Assembly (NCBI RefSeq): GCF_010367435.1
Contig: NZ_WJWY01000008.1
Span: 21,354-85,353, forward strand
Length of the DNA: 64,000 nucleotides
Reading direction: 5' to 3'
Source of the DNA: Fusobacterium sp. IOR10
GTDB lineage: Bacteria > Fusobacteriota > Fusobacteriia > Fusobacteriales > Fusobacteriaceae
Below are positions 1 to 8,453 of this stretch, piece after piece. Below the pieces are notes generated by a model. The model ran no database searches. It saw only the letters and a program-made list of their open reading frames with translations, and was not told where the DNA came from. The position numbers were made by a program, and so were the translations under genes. Numbering within the stretch: position 1 is the stretch's first letter; each line of letters starts with the position of its first letter.

Positions 1-887
1 ACTGCCTATTATGGATATTGTTAAAGCTTCCAATATAAATACCATTATAATATTATTTATCTTCATTCCCATGGCCCTAAGTATTCCAATATGCTTGCTT
101 CTTCCCCTTACATTGTTTCCTATTAGATTAAGTATTCCAAAGGCTCCAAGGGCAAGGGATACAAAGGCTATTAAACTTAGTGTTCTATTTACCATTACTT
201 TTATTTTTTCAATTCTCTTGTATACTGCAGGGGTTTCAAGTAATTTTAAATTACTGTTTCCCCCTCTATATTTATTTAATTTTTTAATAAAGAAATTTGC
301 ATAATCATTTGGATTTTCCCCCTTGTAAAAGGAGATAATCATAGAATTATATTTGTAAATACCAAATAATTCTTGAAATTCCCTTTGGGACATTATTATT
401 CTATTTCCCTTTTTCATTAGTTCAAAGGGATTTTTTTCTTCGTACATATCTTCAATTAAAAATCTTCTTTCATAGGAATTTACATTTAGCTTTATTATTT
501 CACCTATATTTTTATCCTTGAACTGATTTTTATCAATTATAACTTCATTTTCATTTAAGTCCCTTAGACCTAAGGTTCTCAAAGCTTTTTTAGAATAGGC
601 AATAAAGATAGTATTATCCTGTTCCACCCTTCCCTTTGGAAATACTGTATATTCCACAACAGGATAATTTTCAACCATATCCATGTCCCATTTAGATAGA
701 GTATCTCCCCCTATCATTATTCTATTTCCCCCAAGGGATGATAGATTTTGTTCTATTACAATTTTTCCCCCTAGGGAAATTGATAAAGTTATAATTAAGG
801 ATGTAATCCCAAGTGTAACTGCTAAAAATGGAAATACTGCCTTTTTTTATTTCCCAGTATGAATTTTAAAGCTAACCAAAGTTCCAT
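1..887 (-). pseudogene. MacB/FtsX-type ABC transporter permease, frameshifted and cut by window edge
   Basis: This is the inner-membrane permease of an ABC efflux system, the partner of the HlyD adaptor and TolC genes just upstream. The ATG at 887 directly follows the adaptor's stop codon (TAA-ATG). The first residues (MELWLALKFILGNKK) look like a MacB permease N-terminus, but that frame stops after 21 codons. The frame one base back continues to the window edge with a MacB-like periplasmic domain and an FtsX membrane segment (GNNVRGRSKHIGILRAMGMK near 60-120). The break falls on a run of seven A (T on the plus strand, 842-848); eight would restore one frame. It may be a true frameshift, slippage or a sequencing indel. 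The C-terminus and the expected ATPase gene lie outside the window. Confidence 0.75.
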
Positions 888-2171
888 TTACTTCACAACC
901 TTTACCTTTTCTCCCACTCTAACCTTAAAAGGATTTACTATAACTTCTGTTCCTATTGGCAAGTTTAAAACTTCATAGTTGTTTAAACTTCTAGCACCAA
1001 TTTCAACTTCTGTTTTTTCTGCTAGTCCATCTTTAATTATATACACAAAGTATTTCCCATTTTCTTCTAAAACTGAGAAATTACTTATAACTGGTACATT
1101 GGATTTTTCCTTTTTAGATATTTCAACATCTGCTATAAAGCCAGGTTTTAAATCATTTTCCCCTGTTATTCCTATTTCAACTGACACTATTTTATTATTT
1201 CCCCTTTGGCTTTCCATAGCTGAAGATGAAACCTTATTTACATAACCTTCATAGGTATTTTTTTTCTTAGAATCTCTAGTTGTTATAACTGCCTTTTGTC
1301 CCTTTTCCAAAGTTTCTGCTTCATATGAAGGAACCTCTAACACAACTCTATTTTCTCCCTTAGTTGCAATTGCAAGAAGTCTTTCCCCTGGGGAAATAAC
1401 ACTACCTTCAACTACATCTATCTTTACTATAACACCTGAAATTGTTGATTTAAGAGGTTCCTTTAACTGTTCTTCCCTTAGGGTTAAAGTGTCCCTTTGT
1501 AATTTTAATTTTGATAGTTCTGATTTTATTTTAGCCTCGTCAATATTAAGCTGTCTTCTAAGACTCTCATAACTTACTGTCATTAAGTTATATTTTTGTT
1601 TGTTTAATTGTAATTTAGTTTTTAATTCATCATATTCCATCATTTTCCCACTTGCTTCTATTGAAGATACACCATCTTCAGCTAAAAGTTTTTCATAGGT
1701 TTTTGCTTGTTTTTCAATAACTGGCAATTTTTTGCTGTCATTTTTTATTAATTCCTCTAGGGATTTTATTTCTAATATTTTATTATCTAGCTCTAATTTC
1801 AATGTTCCTGAATTTAAATCAGCTATTCTAAGTTCTGCATTTTCAATGTCAAGGGCATTTATCTTCATTTGCTTTTCATTTTCAAATAAACTTTTCTTTG
1901 AGAAGAATAGTAGTTCAGTTCCCTCTTCTACCTCTTCTCCTTCCCTTGCAACTATTCTTTCCACAACTGCTGGAGCTTCTATATACAATGGAACTAACTC
2001 CCCTGGAATAACAGTTCCACTATATGTCCCTGCATCTGAAAGGGCTCCTATCTCAATTTTTTCAACCTTTACTTCCTTGGTGTTTATTGGGTCAACCCTT
2101 AAAAAAAGATATCCTGTAACTAAAACAATAACAGCAATCACTTCTATTTTTCTTCTATTTAAATTAAACAT
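888..2171 (-). CDS. HlyD/MacA-family periplasmic adaptor (membrane fusion protein)
   Basis: The 427-residue protein bridges an inner-membrane transporter and an outer-membrane channel. One N-terminal membrane helix (about residues 9-25) is followed by the first half of a lipoyl/barrel-sandwich domain (around 50-90), a long charged coiled-coil hairpin (about 95-235), the second lipoyl half (STISGVIVKIDVVEGSVISP) and a beta-barrel region ending in a basic membrane-proximal domain. That order and length are typical of the MacA/HlyD family. It starts 13 bases after the tolC stop codon and its own stop abuts the permease start, so tolC-adaptor-permease form one tripartite efflux operon. The substrate cannot be told from sequence; a macrolide, peptide or lipid are all possible for this family. 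Confidence 0.9.
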   Translation of the reverse strand: MFNLNRRKIEVIAVIVLVTGYLFLRVDPINTKEVKVEKIEIGALSDAGTYSGTVIPGELVPLYIEAPAVVERIVAREGEEVEEGTELLFFSKKSLFENEKQMKINALDIENAELRIADLNSGTLKLELDNKILEIKSLEELIKNDSKKLPVIEKQAKTYEKLLAEDGVSSIEASGKMMEYDELKTKLQLNKQKYNLMTVSYESLRRQLNIDEAKIKSELSKLKLQRDTLTLREEQLKEPLKSTISGVIVKIDVVEGSVISPGERLLAIATKGENRVVLEVPSYEAETLEKGQKAVITTRDSKKKNTYEGYVNKVSSSAMESQRGNNKIVSVEIGITGENDLKPGFIADVEISKKEKSNVPVISNFSVLEENGKYFVYIIKDGLAEKTEVEIGARSLNNYEVLNLPIGTEVIVNPFKVRVGEKVKVVK

Positions 2172-2184
2172 TTACATACCTGCC

Positions 2185-3447
2185 TTATTTATATATATTT
2201 TCAAATTCCATTGTAGCAATTACTAAATTTCTAACCATTTCATAATAATCTGCCTCTGCAGTTCTATAACTATTTACAGAATTTAAATAATCAAATGTAG
2301 TGATTAGCCCGTTTTCATATCTCATATTATCTATTTTTACATTTTCCTTTAAATAGGCGACTTCTTCCTTAGAAGCTAAAGTTCTTCCATAAAGAGCTTG
2401 AACCTTTCTCTCTCTACTTTCTGTTTCTAGTTCTATACCTTTCATATTGTCTTCATACTCTAGCTTTGCCTTTTCATATGCCCATCTTTTTTGGCTCACA
2501 CTATCTAGTGTTGCACCCCATGCAAATGTCCAACTAAATCCAACTTGTAAATAGAATCTATCATCTGAGTCTCTTTTTTCAAGGTAGGCATCTCCACTTG
2601 AATCGTATAATTTATCTTGATACTGGAATGTAGGTTCAATATAGAATACAGGGTACATATCTGCCTTAGCTATTTTTAGATCGTACTGTGCAATTTCCAC
2701 CTTTAGTTTTTCCTTTTCCCCTAAAGTTGTCATTTCTATTTCTTTTCCATATTTTTCTTGTATGTTAGTATTTCCTTCCATGAACTCTTTTAAATTAAAG
2801 TCCATATTTGAATACTCAGTGTCAAGGGGATAGTTTAGAATTTTACTAAGTTCTCCCATGGCAAGCTTTTCTTTTCTTATATTTTCTAGCTTTAAACTTT
2901 CATTTCTCTTTATATTAGCTTCAACTTTTAAAAGCTCTGATTTAGGAATAAGTTTTCCCCCTGTGAACAAAACCTCTAATCTTCTTCTTTGACTTTCCAA
3001 GGCCTGTATTGTTAAATCAGATATTTCAACTTGTCTTTTGTAGTTTAAAGCTTCAAAATATTTAGAAACTGCCATTTCTTCCACAGCATTTTTAACTAAC
3101 ACTTGATCATGTTCTGCCATGCTATAGTTAGCCTTTGCCTTTTTGTATGTATTTACATTTTTTCCCCCAACAAAAATTGGAATGTACGCTGTTACTTCAT
3201 TTGCTCCAAAACCATAATCTTTAACAACTTCCCAGTCCTCTTCAGCTGAAAACTTTATTGGAGGTAGCATTAAGTTCTTTAAAGCCTTGTCCTTTGATTT
3301 CCTTTGAATATTTTTTTCCAAATCTTGGATCTTAATTTCATTATTTGCTGTTCTTGCCCTTTGAATTACATCTTCCACACTTAATTCCATTGGATAACTT
3401 TTTAAAAATAAAGCAAAGAACCCCATTAAAAGACAATATTTTTTCAT
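2185..3447 (-). CDS. TolC-family outer-membrane efflux protein
   Basis: The 420-residue protein should form the trimeric outer-membrane channel of the efflux system encoded with the adaptor and permease downstream. A signal peptide (MKKYCLLMGFFALFLKSYP) is followed by two alpha-helical repeats rich in coiled-coil sequence, as in the OEP/TolC family; the C-terminal part has the usual ending (YENGLITTFDYLNSVNSY). The start at 3447 is chosen because GGGGGAGA lies just upstream and it puts the signal peptide at the N-terminus; an upstream ATG at 3489 would prefix 14 residues that do not fit a signal sequence. The gene begins inside the end of the preceding phosphatase gene (about 107 bases overlap), so translation may be coupled. 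Confidence 0.9.
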   Translation of the reverse strand: MKKYCLLMGFFALFLKSYPMELSVEDVIQRARTANNEIKIQDLEKNIQRKSKDKALKNLMLPPIKFSAEEDWEVVKDYGFGANEVTAYIPIFVGGKNVNTYKKAKANYSMAEHDQVLVKNAVEEMAVSKYFEALNYKRQVEISDLTIQALESQRRRLEVLFTGGKLIPKSELLKVEANIKRNESLKLENIRKEKLAMGELSKILNYPLDTEYSNMDFNLKEFMEGNTNIQEKYGKEIEMTTLGEKEKLKVEIAQYDLKIAKADMYPVFYIEPTFQYQDKLYDSSGDAYLEKRDSDDRFYLQVGFSWTFAWGATLDSVSQKRWAYEKAKLEYEDNMKGIELETESRERKVQALYGRTLASKEEVAYLKENVKIDNMRYENGLITTFDYLNSVNSYRTAEADYYEMVRNLVIATMEFENIYK

Positions 3448-4159
3448 TCTTACTAATCTCCCCCCTGGTTTTAAAATTAATATCTTCATTCATTATTATT
3501 TTTCTTGGATTTTCCTTAGTTAATTGAATAAATCTTTCTTCTCCAACTATTTTTTTTAATTTCTTCAAATATGTTGATACTTCATAGTCTCTGCTTCCAA
3601 CCCTATGGGCATCTGTTGCAACAACATTAATATATCCATTTTTCAAAAGGAATCTAACCTTTTTACTCATGTGGCTAACTGTATTAAGGTTCATTTGAAA
3701 CACAACTTTTTTATCTATTAGTTCCATAAACTCTTGAAATTTTATATATGGATATCTTTCCACATGGGCAAGTACTGGTATGTACCCCTTATATAATAAT
3801 GAATCTATTATTTTTATGTAAGCTTTAAACACAAGGGGAAAGGAAAATTCAACTAATATGTATCTGCTGCTATTTATAGTGTTCACATTATTTAGTGCTC
3901 TGAAAATATCCCCTTTTAGATCTAACTCGTTTCCCTTGTATAAAGTAATTGGAAGTTTTCTTTTTAGAACTTCCCCTTGTAATATTTCAAAATTTTTATT
4001 ATAATTTTCATTCTCAAATTTATGAATTTTATAGTGAGTTGAACATACTATTCCACTGTATCCTAAACCTATAGCCTTTTCAATGTGTTCTATGGATTCT
4101 TCTAAGTTTCTAGCTCCATCGTCCACAGCAAACAATATATGAGAATGAATATCTATCAT
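3341..4159 (-). CDS. PHP-family tyrosine-protein phosphatase (CpsB/CapC/YwqE type)
   Basis: A metal-dependent PHP-fold phosphatase expected to dephosphorylate the neighbouring BY-kinase and so tune polysaccharide polymerization or export. Metal-binding motifs are visible: DIHSH at residues 3-7, VDDGA near 13, an STHY motif near 40, HVERY near 147 and TDAHR near 183. The family is usually about 250-260 residues; this one has 272, and the last 36 or so residues (after NPRKIIMNEDI) run out of frame through the tolC signal-peptide region, with a low-complexity Lys/Asn/Cys tail unlike the family. Its ATG overlaps the kinase stop codon (ATGA), so kinase and phosphatase are probably translationally coupled. 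Confidence 0.88.
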   Translation of the reverse strand: MIDIHSHILFAVDDGARNLEESIEHIEKAIGLGYSGIVCSTHYKIHKFENENYNKNFEILQGEVLKRKLPITLYKGNELDLKGDIFRALNNVNTINSSRYILVEFSFPLVFKAYIKIIDSLLYKGYIPVLAHVERYPYIKFQEFMELIDKKVVFQMNLNTVSHMSKKVRFLLKNGYINVVATDAHRVGSRDYEVSTYLKKLKKIVGEERFIQLTKENPRKIIMNEDINFKTRGEISKNEKILSFNGVLCFIFKKLSNGIKCGRCNSKGKNSK

Positions 4160-4983
4160 TTTCTTCTTCCTTTCAAATCCCCTGTAATTTGTTTTTTATA
4201 TTCTTTTTTAAATCTATGCACAAGTTTTTCAAATTTAGTCATTTTCTTATGCCTATGCTCTTGGCTAGTTCTTACAGTACCATCTTCATAATACTCCTTG
4301 TAGTATGAATAATAGTTATTGTAGTATCCATAATTTCCATAGGATAAACCTGACTTATCAACTTTATTTACAACAAATCCATAAATATTTGCATGGGCAT
4401 TACCTAACATTTCCCTTGCAAATTCAAGCTCTTTTTTAGCAACTTGATCGTATCCTACTACAACTACAACTCCGTCAACAAATTTAGAAAGTAAAACTGA
4501 ATCTGATGCCACTGCTATTGGTGGATTATCAAGAACTATTGTATTGTAGTGTGGGCTTAAAGAATCTAGAATTTCATCTATTTTATCACTTGAAAATAGT
4601 TCTGTAACCCCATCTGTTATATGTTTAGACGGTAGTATGTCCAAATTAGGAATTACATCCTTTAATATTACATCTTCAACTGATACTTTTCCCAAAATAA
4701 CTGACTCTAAACCATTTTTAAATTTTACCCCAAAGCTTTCATGGGCTCTAGGTCTTCTTATATCGCAATCAATAAGTAGTGCTTTTTTCCCTGTGGAAGC
4801 AACACTTGCTGCATAGTTAGATGATAAAAAAGATTTTCCCTCATTTGGAATAACACTGGTAAATAGAATTTTTCTTCCTACTTCCTTTTCATTTAAGAAA
4901 CTTAAATTTGTTCTTAAGGTTCTAAGGGCTTCTATTATTTCTAAATCCCCTTCTCCGTTAAATAGATTCTTTCTTTTTACCAT
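4156..4983 (-). CDS. Bacterial tyrosine (BY) kinase, CpsD/CapB type
   Basis: The cytoplasmic ATPase half of a split BY-kinase for exopolysaccharide or capsule assembly (275 residues). The Walker A loop is SVIPNEGKS (near 46-54), the Walker A' motif is LLIDCDIRRP (near 70) and the Walker B-like strand is TIVLDNPP (near 148). After residue 210 comes a very tyrosine-rich cluster (YGNYGYYNNYYSYYKEYY), the usual autophosphorylation tail. It follows its membrane activator (Wzz/CapA-like, 4983-5798) with overlapping stop and start and precedes the phosphatase gene, the classic CapA-CapB-CapC order. Confidence 0.93.
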   Translation of the reverse strand: MVKRKNLFNGEGDLEIIEALRTLRTNLSFLNEKEVGRKILFTSVIPNEGKSFLSSNYAASVASTGKKALLIDCDIRRPRAHESFGVKFKNGLESVILGKVSVEDVILKDVIPNLDILPSKHITDGVTELFSSDKIDEILDSLSPHYNTIVLDNPPIAVASDSVLLSKFVDGVVVVVGYDQVAKKELEFAREMLGNAHANIYGFVVNKVDKSGLSYGNYGYYNNYYSYYKEYYEDGTVRTSQEHRHKKMTKFEKLVHRFKKEYKKQITGDLKGRRK

Positions 4984-5798
4984 TAGTTTTCACCATCCAT
5001 TTTTTCATCTTCATCTTCATCTTTTTCTTTAGCTTTCTTTTTTTCTTTCTTTTTTTCTTTCTCATCCTTTAAAACAGGAATCATACCAATCATTGGAGCT
5101 CCCAATATTTTTTCTATATCTGTTGGTTTTCTAAGCTTTTTATGTACACTTTCAACTATAAATGCAAGGGCTAGTCCAACCATTCCCCCTAGAATAACAA
5201 AGGCTGCAAGTATAATTACTCTTTTTTTAGGTAGTGGATGAGTTGGCACTTCTGCTGGCTCTACAACTTTTACATTTCTAATGTTCATAACCTCAACAAC
5301 CTTGTTCATAAATTCCTTTGCAAACTCATTTGTAACTGCTGCTGCAAGTTGTGGATCACTATTTTTATAGCTTAGTTTAATTATTTCTGTGTCTGAAACT
5401 GGAGATATTGATATTGCACTTGCTAAATTTTCTGAAGTAGTTTCCAAGTCGTACTTACTAATAACTCTTTTTAATATACTTCTACTTTTTGCAACTTCTG
5501 AGTAAGTTATAACTAACTTCTGGTTAAGAGAAATGTCACTGTTGTCTAGTCCTATATTTGACATGCCACTTGAAACCATAAGTGTAGTGTCCGCCTTGTA
5601 AATTGAAGGACGTGTTGCTGAAAATACAACACCTAATATAATTATAGGTATCATTGTTAAACCAATTAACTTCCACCTTCTAATCATTATGAAAATTAAA
5701 TCCATTAAATCAATTTCATCCTCATTGAAAATTTCATGATTGTATCCTTGATTATACGAATAATCATTTCCCTGTTCATTACCATATGCTTTTTTCAT
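4983..5798 (-). CDS. Wzz-domain polysaccharide co-polymerase / BY-kinase activator (CapA type)
   Basis: A 271-residue inner-membrane protein with a Wzz domain: first membrane helix near residues 43-62, a periplasmic region, a second helix near 195-215 preceded by the Pro-containing HPLPKKR segment, and a cytoplasmic tail (KKLRKPTDIEKILGAPMIGMIPVL) typical of activators that dock on the BY-kinase. The final 30 residues are almost wholly Lys, Glu and Asp. The ATG at 5798 has a GGGGAG site upstream. It is separated from the longer Wzz-like gene (6060-7460) by 261 bases containing a terminator and a possible promoter, so it probably heads its own operon. Confidence 0.88.
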   Translation of the reverse strand: MKKAYGNEQGNDYSYNQGYNHEIFNEDEIDLMDLIFIMIRRWKLIGLTMIPIIILGVVFSATRPSIYKADTTLMVSSGMSNIGLDNSDISLNQKLVITYSEVAKSRSILKRVISKYDLETTSENLASAISISPVSDTEIIKLSYKNSDPQLAAAVTNEFAKEFMNKVVEVMNIRNVKVVEPAEVPTHPLPKKRVIILAAFVILGGMVGLALAFIVESVHKKLRKPTDIEKILGAPMIGMIPVLKDEKEKKKEKKKAKEKDEDEDEKMDGEN

Positions 5799-5897
5799 AA
5801 AATTCTAGCTCCCCTTTGTGTTTTATATTAATAAATTATTAATACTATATGTCCCTTTTGTCCTGATTAAAAGTCTTTCGATTCTTTCAATTATTTT

Positions 5898-5906
5898 ATT
5901 TTATCA
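5898..5906 (-). promoter_or_regulatory. Possible extended -10 promoter of the Wzz/BY-kinase/phosphatase operon
   Basis: On the minus strand TGA-TAAAAT forms an extended -10 about 95 bases before the Wzz start at 5798. No good -35 is visible at 17 bases. This is the best candidate in the gap between the terminator at 5998-6048 and the gene. Confidence 0.35.
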
Positions 5907-5997
5907 CAATTGGCTCAATTTTAATAGCTATCTTTTAAAATGAAATATATATATTATCAATATACTCGCAATATTCATAAACATATTCAACTATAAT

Positions 5998-6048
5998 AAA
6001 AAAAGGTAAATTAACTGCCCCTTGAAGGAGCCATTATTTACCTTTTTT
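5998..6048 (-). terminator. Rho-independent terminator after the long Wzz-like gene
   Basis: Read on the minus strand, AAAGGTAAAT pairs with ATTTACCTTT, with an inner GCUCC/GGGGC stem, and a run of T follows. It begins about 12 bases past the stop codon at 6060. Confidence 0.85.
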
Positions 6049-6059
6049 TATTTATATTT

Positions 6060-7460
6060 TTATATTGTTATTTTAACTGAATTTATATTATTTTTATTTT
6101 GTATGTTGTTTTTATTTTTTGCATCACTTTTATTTTCATAATACTGATCTTTCAATTCAGCTAGAAAAGCACTTCCTAAACCTAACATTGCTCCAAGAAT
6201 TATACTAGCTAGAATTATAATTTTAGCTTTAGAATTACTAGTCACACTAGTTGGAGATATTACTCTTACACTATTTGCAAAGTATCTATTATAGTATTCT
6301 TGATTCATTACATTGATTTTTTCTGCTATTTTATTGTATTTATATATAACATTTTCTATATCCTTTGTTATTTTTTCCTTTACCACTATATTTTCATTGC
6401 TTAACTCAGATTTTTTTAATTCTTGTTCTTGTATTTCTATTTCCAATACCTTTGTATTTATAGCTGATTTTTCATAATTTTTTAATAATTTAGTGTAATA
6501 CTCGTCCTCTGTGGAAATTTTCATCCCTGTTTCACTAAGGGAAGGTATTATCATTTTTTGATTATTTGGCTTATAATTTTCTAGCATATCTTTAAGAACT
6601 TTTGTTCTTACTATAGCTTTATTTTTTTCAAGTTTTAATTCTTTAATTTTATTATCTAATACTAATTTTCTTTCATTGATATTATTTGTAATATTACTCA
6701 CATTTATACTAGAACTAATATTTTTCAAATCAACTTCTTCTATACTTTTTAACATTGCAGTTATATCCTCATATGCTAATCCTACATTTTTTGATACAAA
6801 ATCTTTATCAGATAATCTTTTTACCATTTTTTTTGCCACATTTATATTTGTCCCAATAATCTTTACCCTATCTGAATAATCATAGGTAGTATAGTCTTCT
6901 ATTTTTATACTAGGAGCTGTTTCATTTCCCTTGTATTTATAGTTGAAATATTTTATGCACTCACTAACTAAAGAAGTTAAAATTTCTGAATCAAGATCAG
7001 TATTATTTGTAAGTTTTAGAGTAATCTTATAATCCACTGGATTATAAACAAACTTTTGCCCTTTTTTTAAAGTATTCTCAGCTAAATTTGAAATATCATT
7101 TGGAACTATCCCATTTATTTTTATAGCTGACATAAATTCTGTTAAACTTATACCCTTTTCCTTTAAAATTGGATATTCATTATATACTTTCCTAACTACA
7201 ACAGTGTTCTTAATATCCCTTGTTGTAAATTGACTTCCATCTATATTCAATCCCTTTGATATTCCATCATAATTATATCCTATTATGGAATTGACACTTT
7301 TCCCATTGTAATAGTTTATGCCCCCAACTATTATACCTATAAGAGATACAATAACTGTAATACTTATTACAAGTACCTTCCTTTTAAAAATTATTCCCAT
7401 TATTTCTAGAAGATCTATTTCATCATCCATATTATCTCCTAATGATTCATATTGTTGCAT
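6060..7460 (-). CDS. Wzz/GNVR-type chain-length determinant protein
   Basis: A 466-residue polysaccharide co-polymerase-like membrane protein. An N-terminal acidic segment (MDDEIDLLEIMGIIFKRK) leads into membrane helix 1 (about 31-50); a large, coiled-coil-rich periplasmic domain follows (about 55-400), then a second helix (IIILASIILGAMLGLGSAFL) and a short Asn/Lys-rich tail. This resembles the Wzz family but is longer than enteric Wzz (about 330 residues) and closer to GNVR-type proteins; no kinase domain is fused. A GGGGGAAA site lies upstream of 7460. It likely sets the length of the capsule or O-chain made by the neighbouring clusters. Two 25-bp repeats lie upstream. Confidence 0.82.
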   Translation of the reverse strand: MQQYESLGDNMDDEIDLLEIMGIIFKRKVLVISITVIVSLIGIIVGGINYYNGKSVNSIIGYNYDGISKGLNIDGSQFTTRDIKNTVVVRKVYNEYPILKEKGISLTEFMSAIKINGIVPNDISNLAENTLKKGQKFVYNPVDYKITLKLTNNTDLDSEILTSLVSECIKYFNYKYKGNETAPSIKIEDYTTYDYSDRVKIIGTNINVAKKMVKRLSDKDFVSKNVGLAYEDITAMLKSIEEVDLKNISSSINVSNITNNINERKLVLDNKIKELKLEKNKAIVRTKVLKDMLENYKPNNQKMIIPSLSETGMKISTEDEYYTKLLKNYEKSAINTKVLEIEIQEQELKKSELSNENIVVKEKITKDIENVIYKYNKIAEKINVMNQEYYNRYFANSVRVISPTSVTSNSKAKIIILASIILGAMLGLGSAFLAELKDQYYENKSDAKNKNNIQNKNNINSVKITI

Positions 7461-7537
7461 AATCTTGTTTCCCCCTTAAATTTTGCTCTCGTATTTTTTC
7501 ACATAAGTTTAACATCATTCTAACATAATTTGCACAT

Positions 7538-7562
7538 ATTGTCGACTAAAAAATAGGGTAAT
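7538..7562. repeat. 25-bp imperfect direct repeat, copy 1
   Basis: The plus strand reads ATTGTCGACTAAAAAA then TAGGGTAAT. It matches the copy at 7604-7628 at 22 of 25 positions. It lies about 80 bases upstream of the Wzz-like gene start (7460, minus strand), so it may be an operator. Confidence 0.6.
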
Positions 7563-7603
7563 ATTTTAAAGGAAACTTATTTAAATCATTTAATTTTCTC
7601 ATT

Positions 7604-7628
7604 ATTGTTGACTAAAAAACAAGGTAAT
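7604..7628. repeat. 25-bp imperfect direct repeat, copy 2
   Basis: The plus strand reads ATTGTTGACTAAAAAA then CAAGGTAAT. It starts 66 bases from copy 1, in the untranslated gap 7461-7733 which holds no gene. Confidence 0.6.
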
Positions 7629-7696
7629 TTCAAAAAAATATTTGTTCCATTTCATTTTATTTTATTCATTACTTTTCTATAGCTTTTAATAAAGAA

Positions 7697-7721
7697 ATTC
7701 CTCCAGATAAACTGAAGGAAT
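7697..7721 (-). terminator. Rho-independent terminator after the LPS-kinase-like gene
   Basis: On the minus strand ATTCCTTCAG pairs with CTGGAGGAAT (one G-U pair) around a 5-base loop, followed by a T-rich stretch. It lies just past the stop at 7734. A similar stem recurs near 31701-31733. Confidence 0.75.
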
Positions 7722-7733
7722 AAATGTTTTGTA

Positions 7734-8423
7734 TTAATACTTATAAAGACTTAAATCTCCTGTTTTTATATCTTCCCATCCTAATTCTTTTTTTACTCTT
7801 TCCACTTGGCCTTTAAAAAACTGGAAAAATTCATCTTCGTGTTCTCCTTTTAAATAATCTTTTTCTAAGGATTCTAACATTTTAATTTTTAATCTTTTGC
7901 TTAATTTTTTACCTACTTTATAGGCATCTAAATCAATTAAAGTAACATCATCTCCGTTAATTAAGCACCCACCTAAATTATAGTCTGTTGAATATATATT
8001 ATTTTTACACATTAAAATAAAATAATCAAAAAACTTCACAAAATATTTTTTATATTTTTTAAATTCTTTTTCATATTCTGCTAAACTTTTTCCGGCATAA
8101 GGTGTTACCACTATATATTTTCTATGAAAAAAAGTCTCTCTTTTTTCCATAGTTAAAATATCTTTTACAACATTTATATTTATTCTTTCTAAATTTTTAG
8201 CTATTTTTTTATAATGTGTACATGGATCATCTCTTAATCCTAAAATAATTAACTTTTTAGGCTTTCTATAGGGAATATATTTTTTTATATATAAAGTCGC
8301 CTCTTCCCCATTTATATTTACTTTTTCTCTAAATATTACTTTCCTATTTTTATAATTCTTAACAAGGTCATAATCTTCTTTTATTTCATCTTCAAAATAT
8401 TTACTAACAACATCCTTTAACAA
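7734..8423 (-). CDS. LPS core kinase-like protein (protein-kinase fold)
   Basis: A 229-residue cytoplasmic protein with the look of small LPS-core (Kdo/heptose) kinases. The catalytic-loop position reads STDYNLGGCLI instead of HxDxxxxN, followed by TLIDLDAYKV in place of the DFG-type segment, so the loop is divergent though an Asp and an Asn are kept. It starts with TTG at 8423, chosen because GGAGGAAC sits right before it and no in-frame ATG fits. It is the last gene of the glycan cluster, after the O-antigen ligase. The phosphorylated substrate cannot be told; it resembles the gene at 15301-15891 (ADY... DLEDY). Confidence 0.6.
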   Translation of the reverse strand: MLKDVVSKYFEDEIKEDYDLVKNYKNRKVIFREKVNINGEEATLYIKKYIPYRKPKKLIILGLRDDPCTHYKKIAKNLERININVVKDILTMEKRETFFHRKYIVVTPYAGKSLAEYEKEFKKYKKYFVKFFDYFILMCKNNIYSTDYNLGGCLINGDDVTLIDLDAYKVGKKLSKRLKIKMLESLEKDYLKGEHEDEFFQFFKGQVERVKKELGWEDIKTGDLSLYKY

Positions 8424-8453
8424 AATGTTCCTCCTTTTTCAATATTAAATTTT

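Noticed and set aside
11..304. Plus-strand open frame of 97 codons
   Set aside because: It is the antisense of the MacB permease, whose protein signature is clear on the minus strand; no ribosome site.
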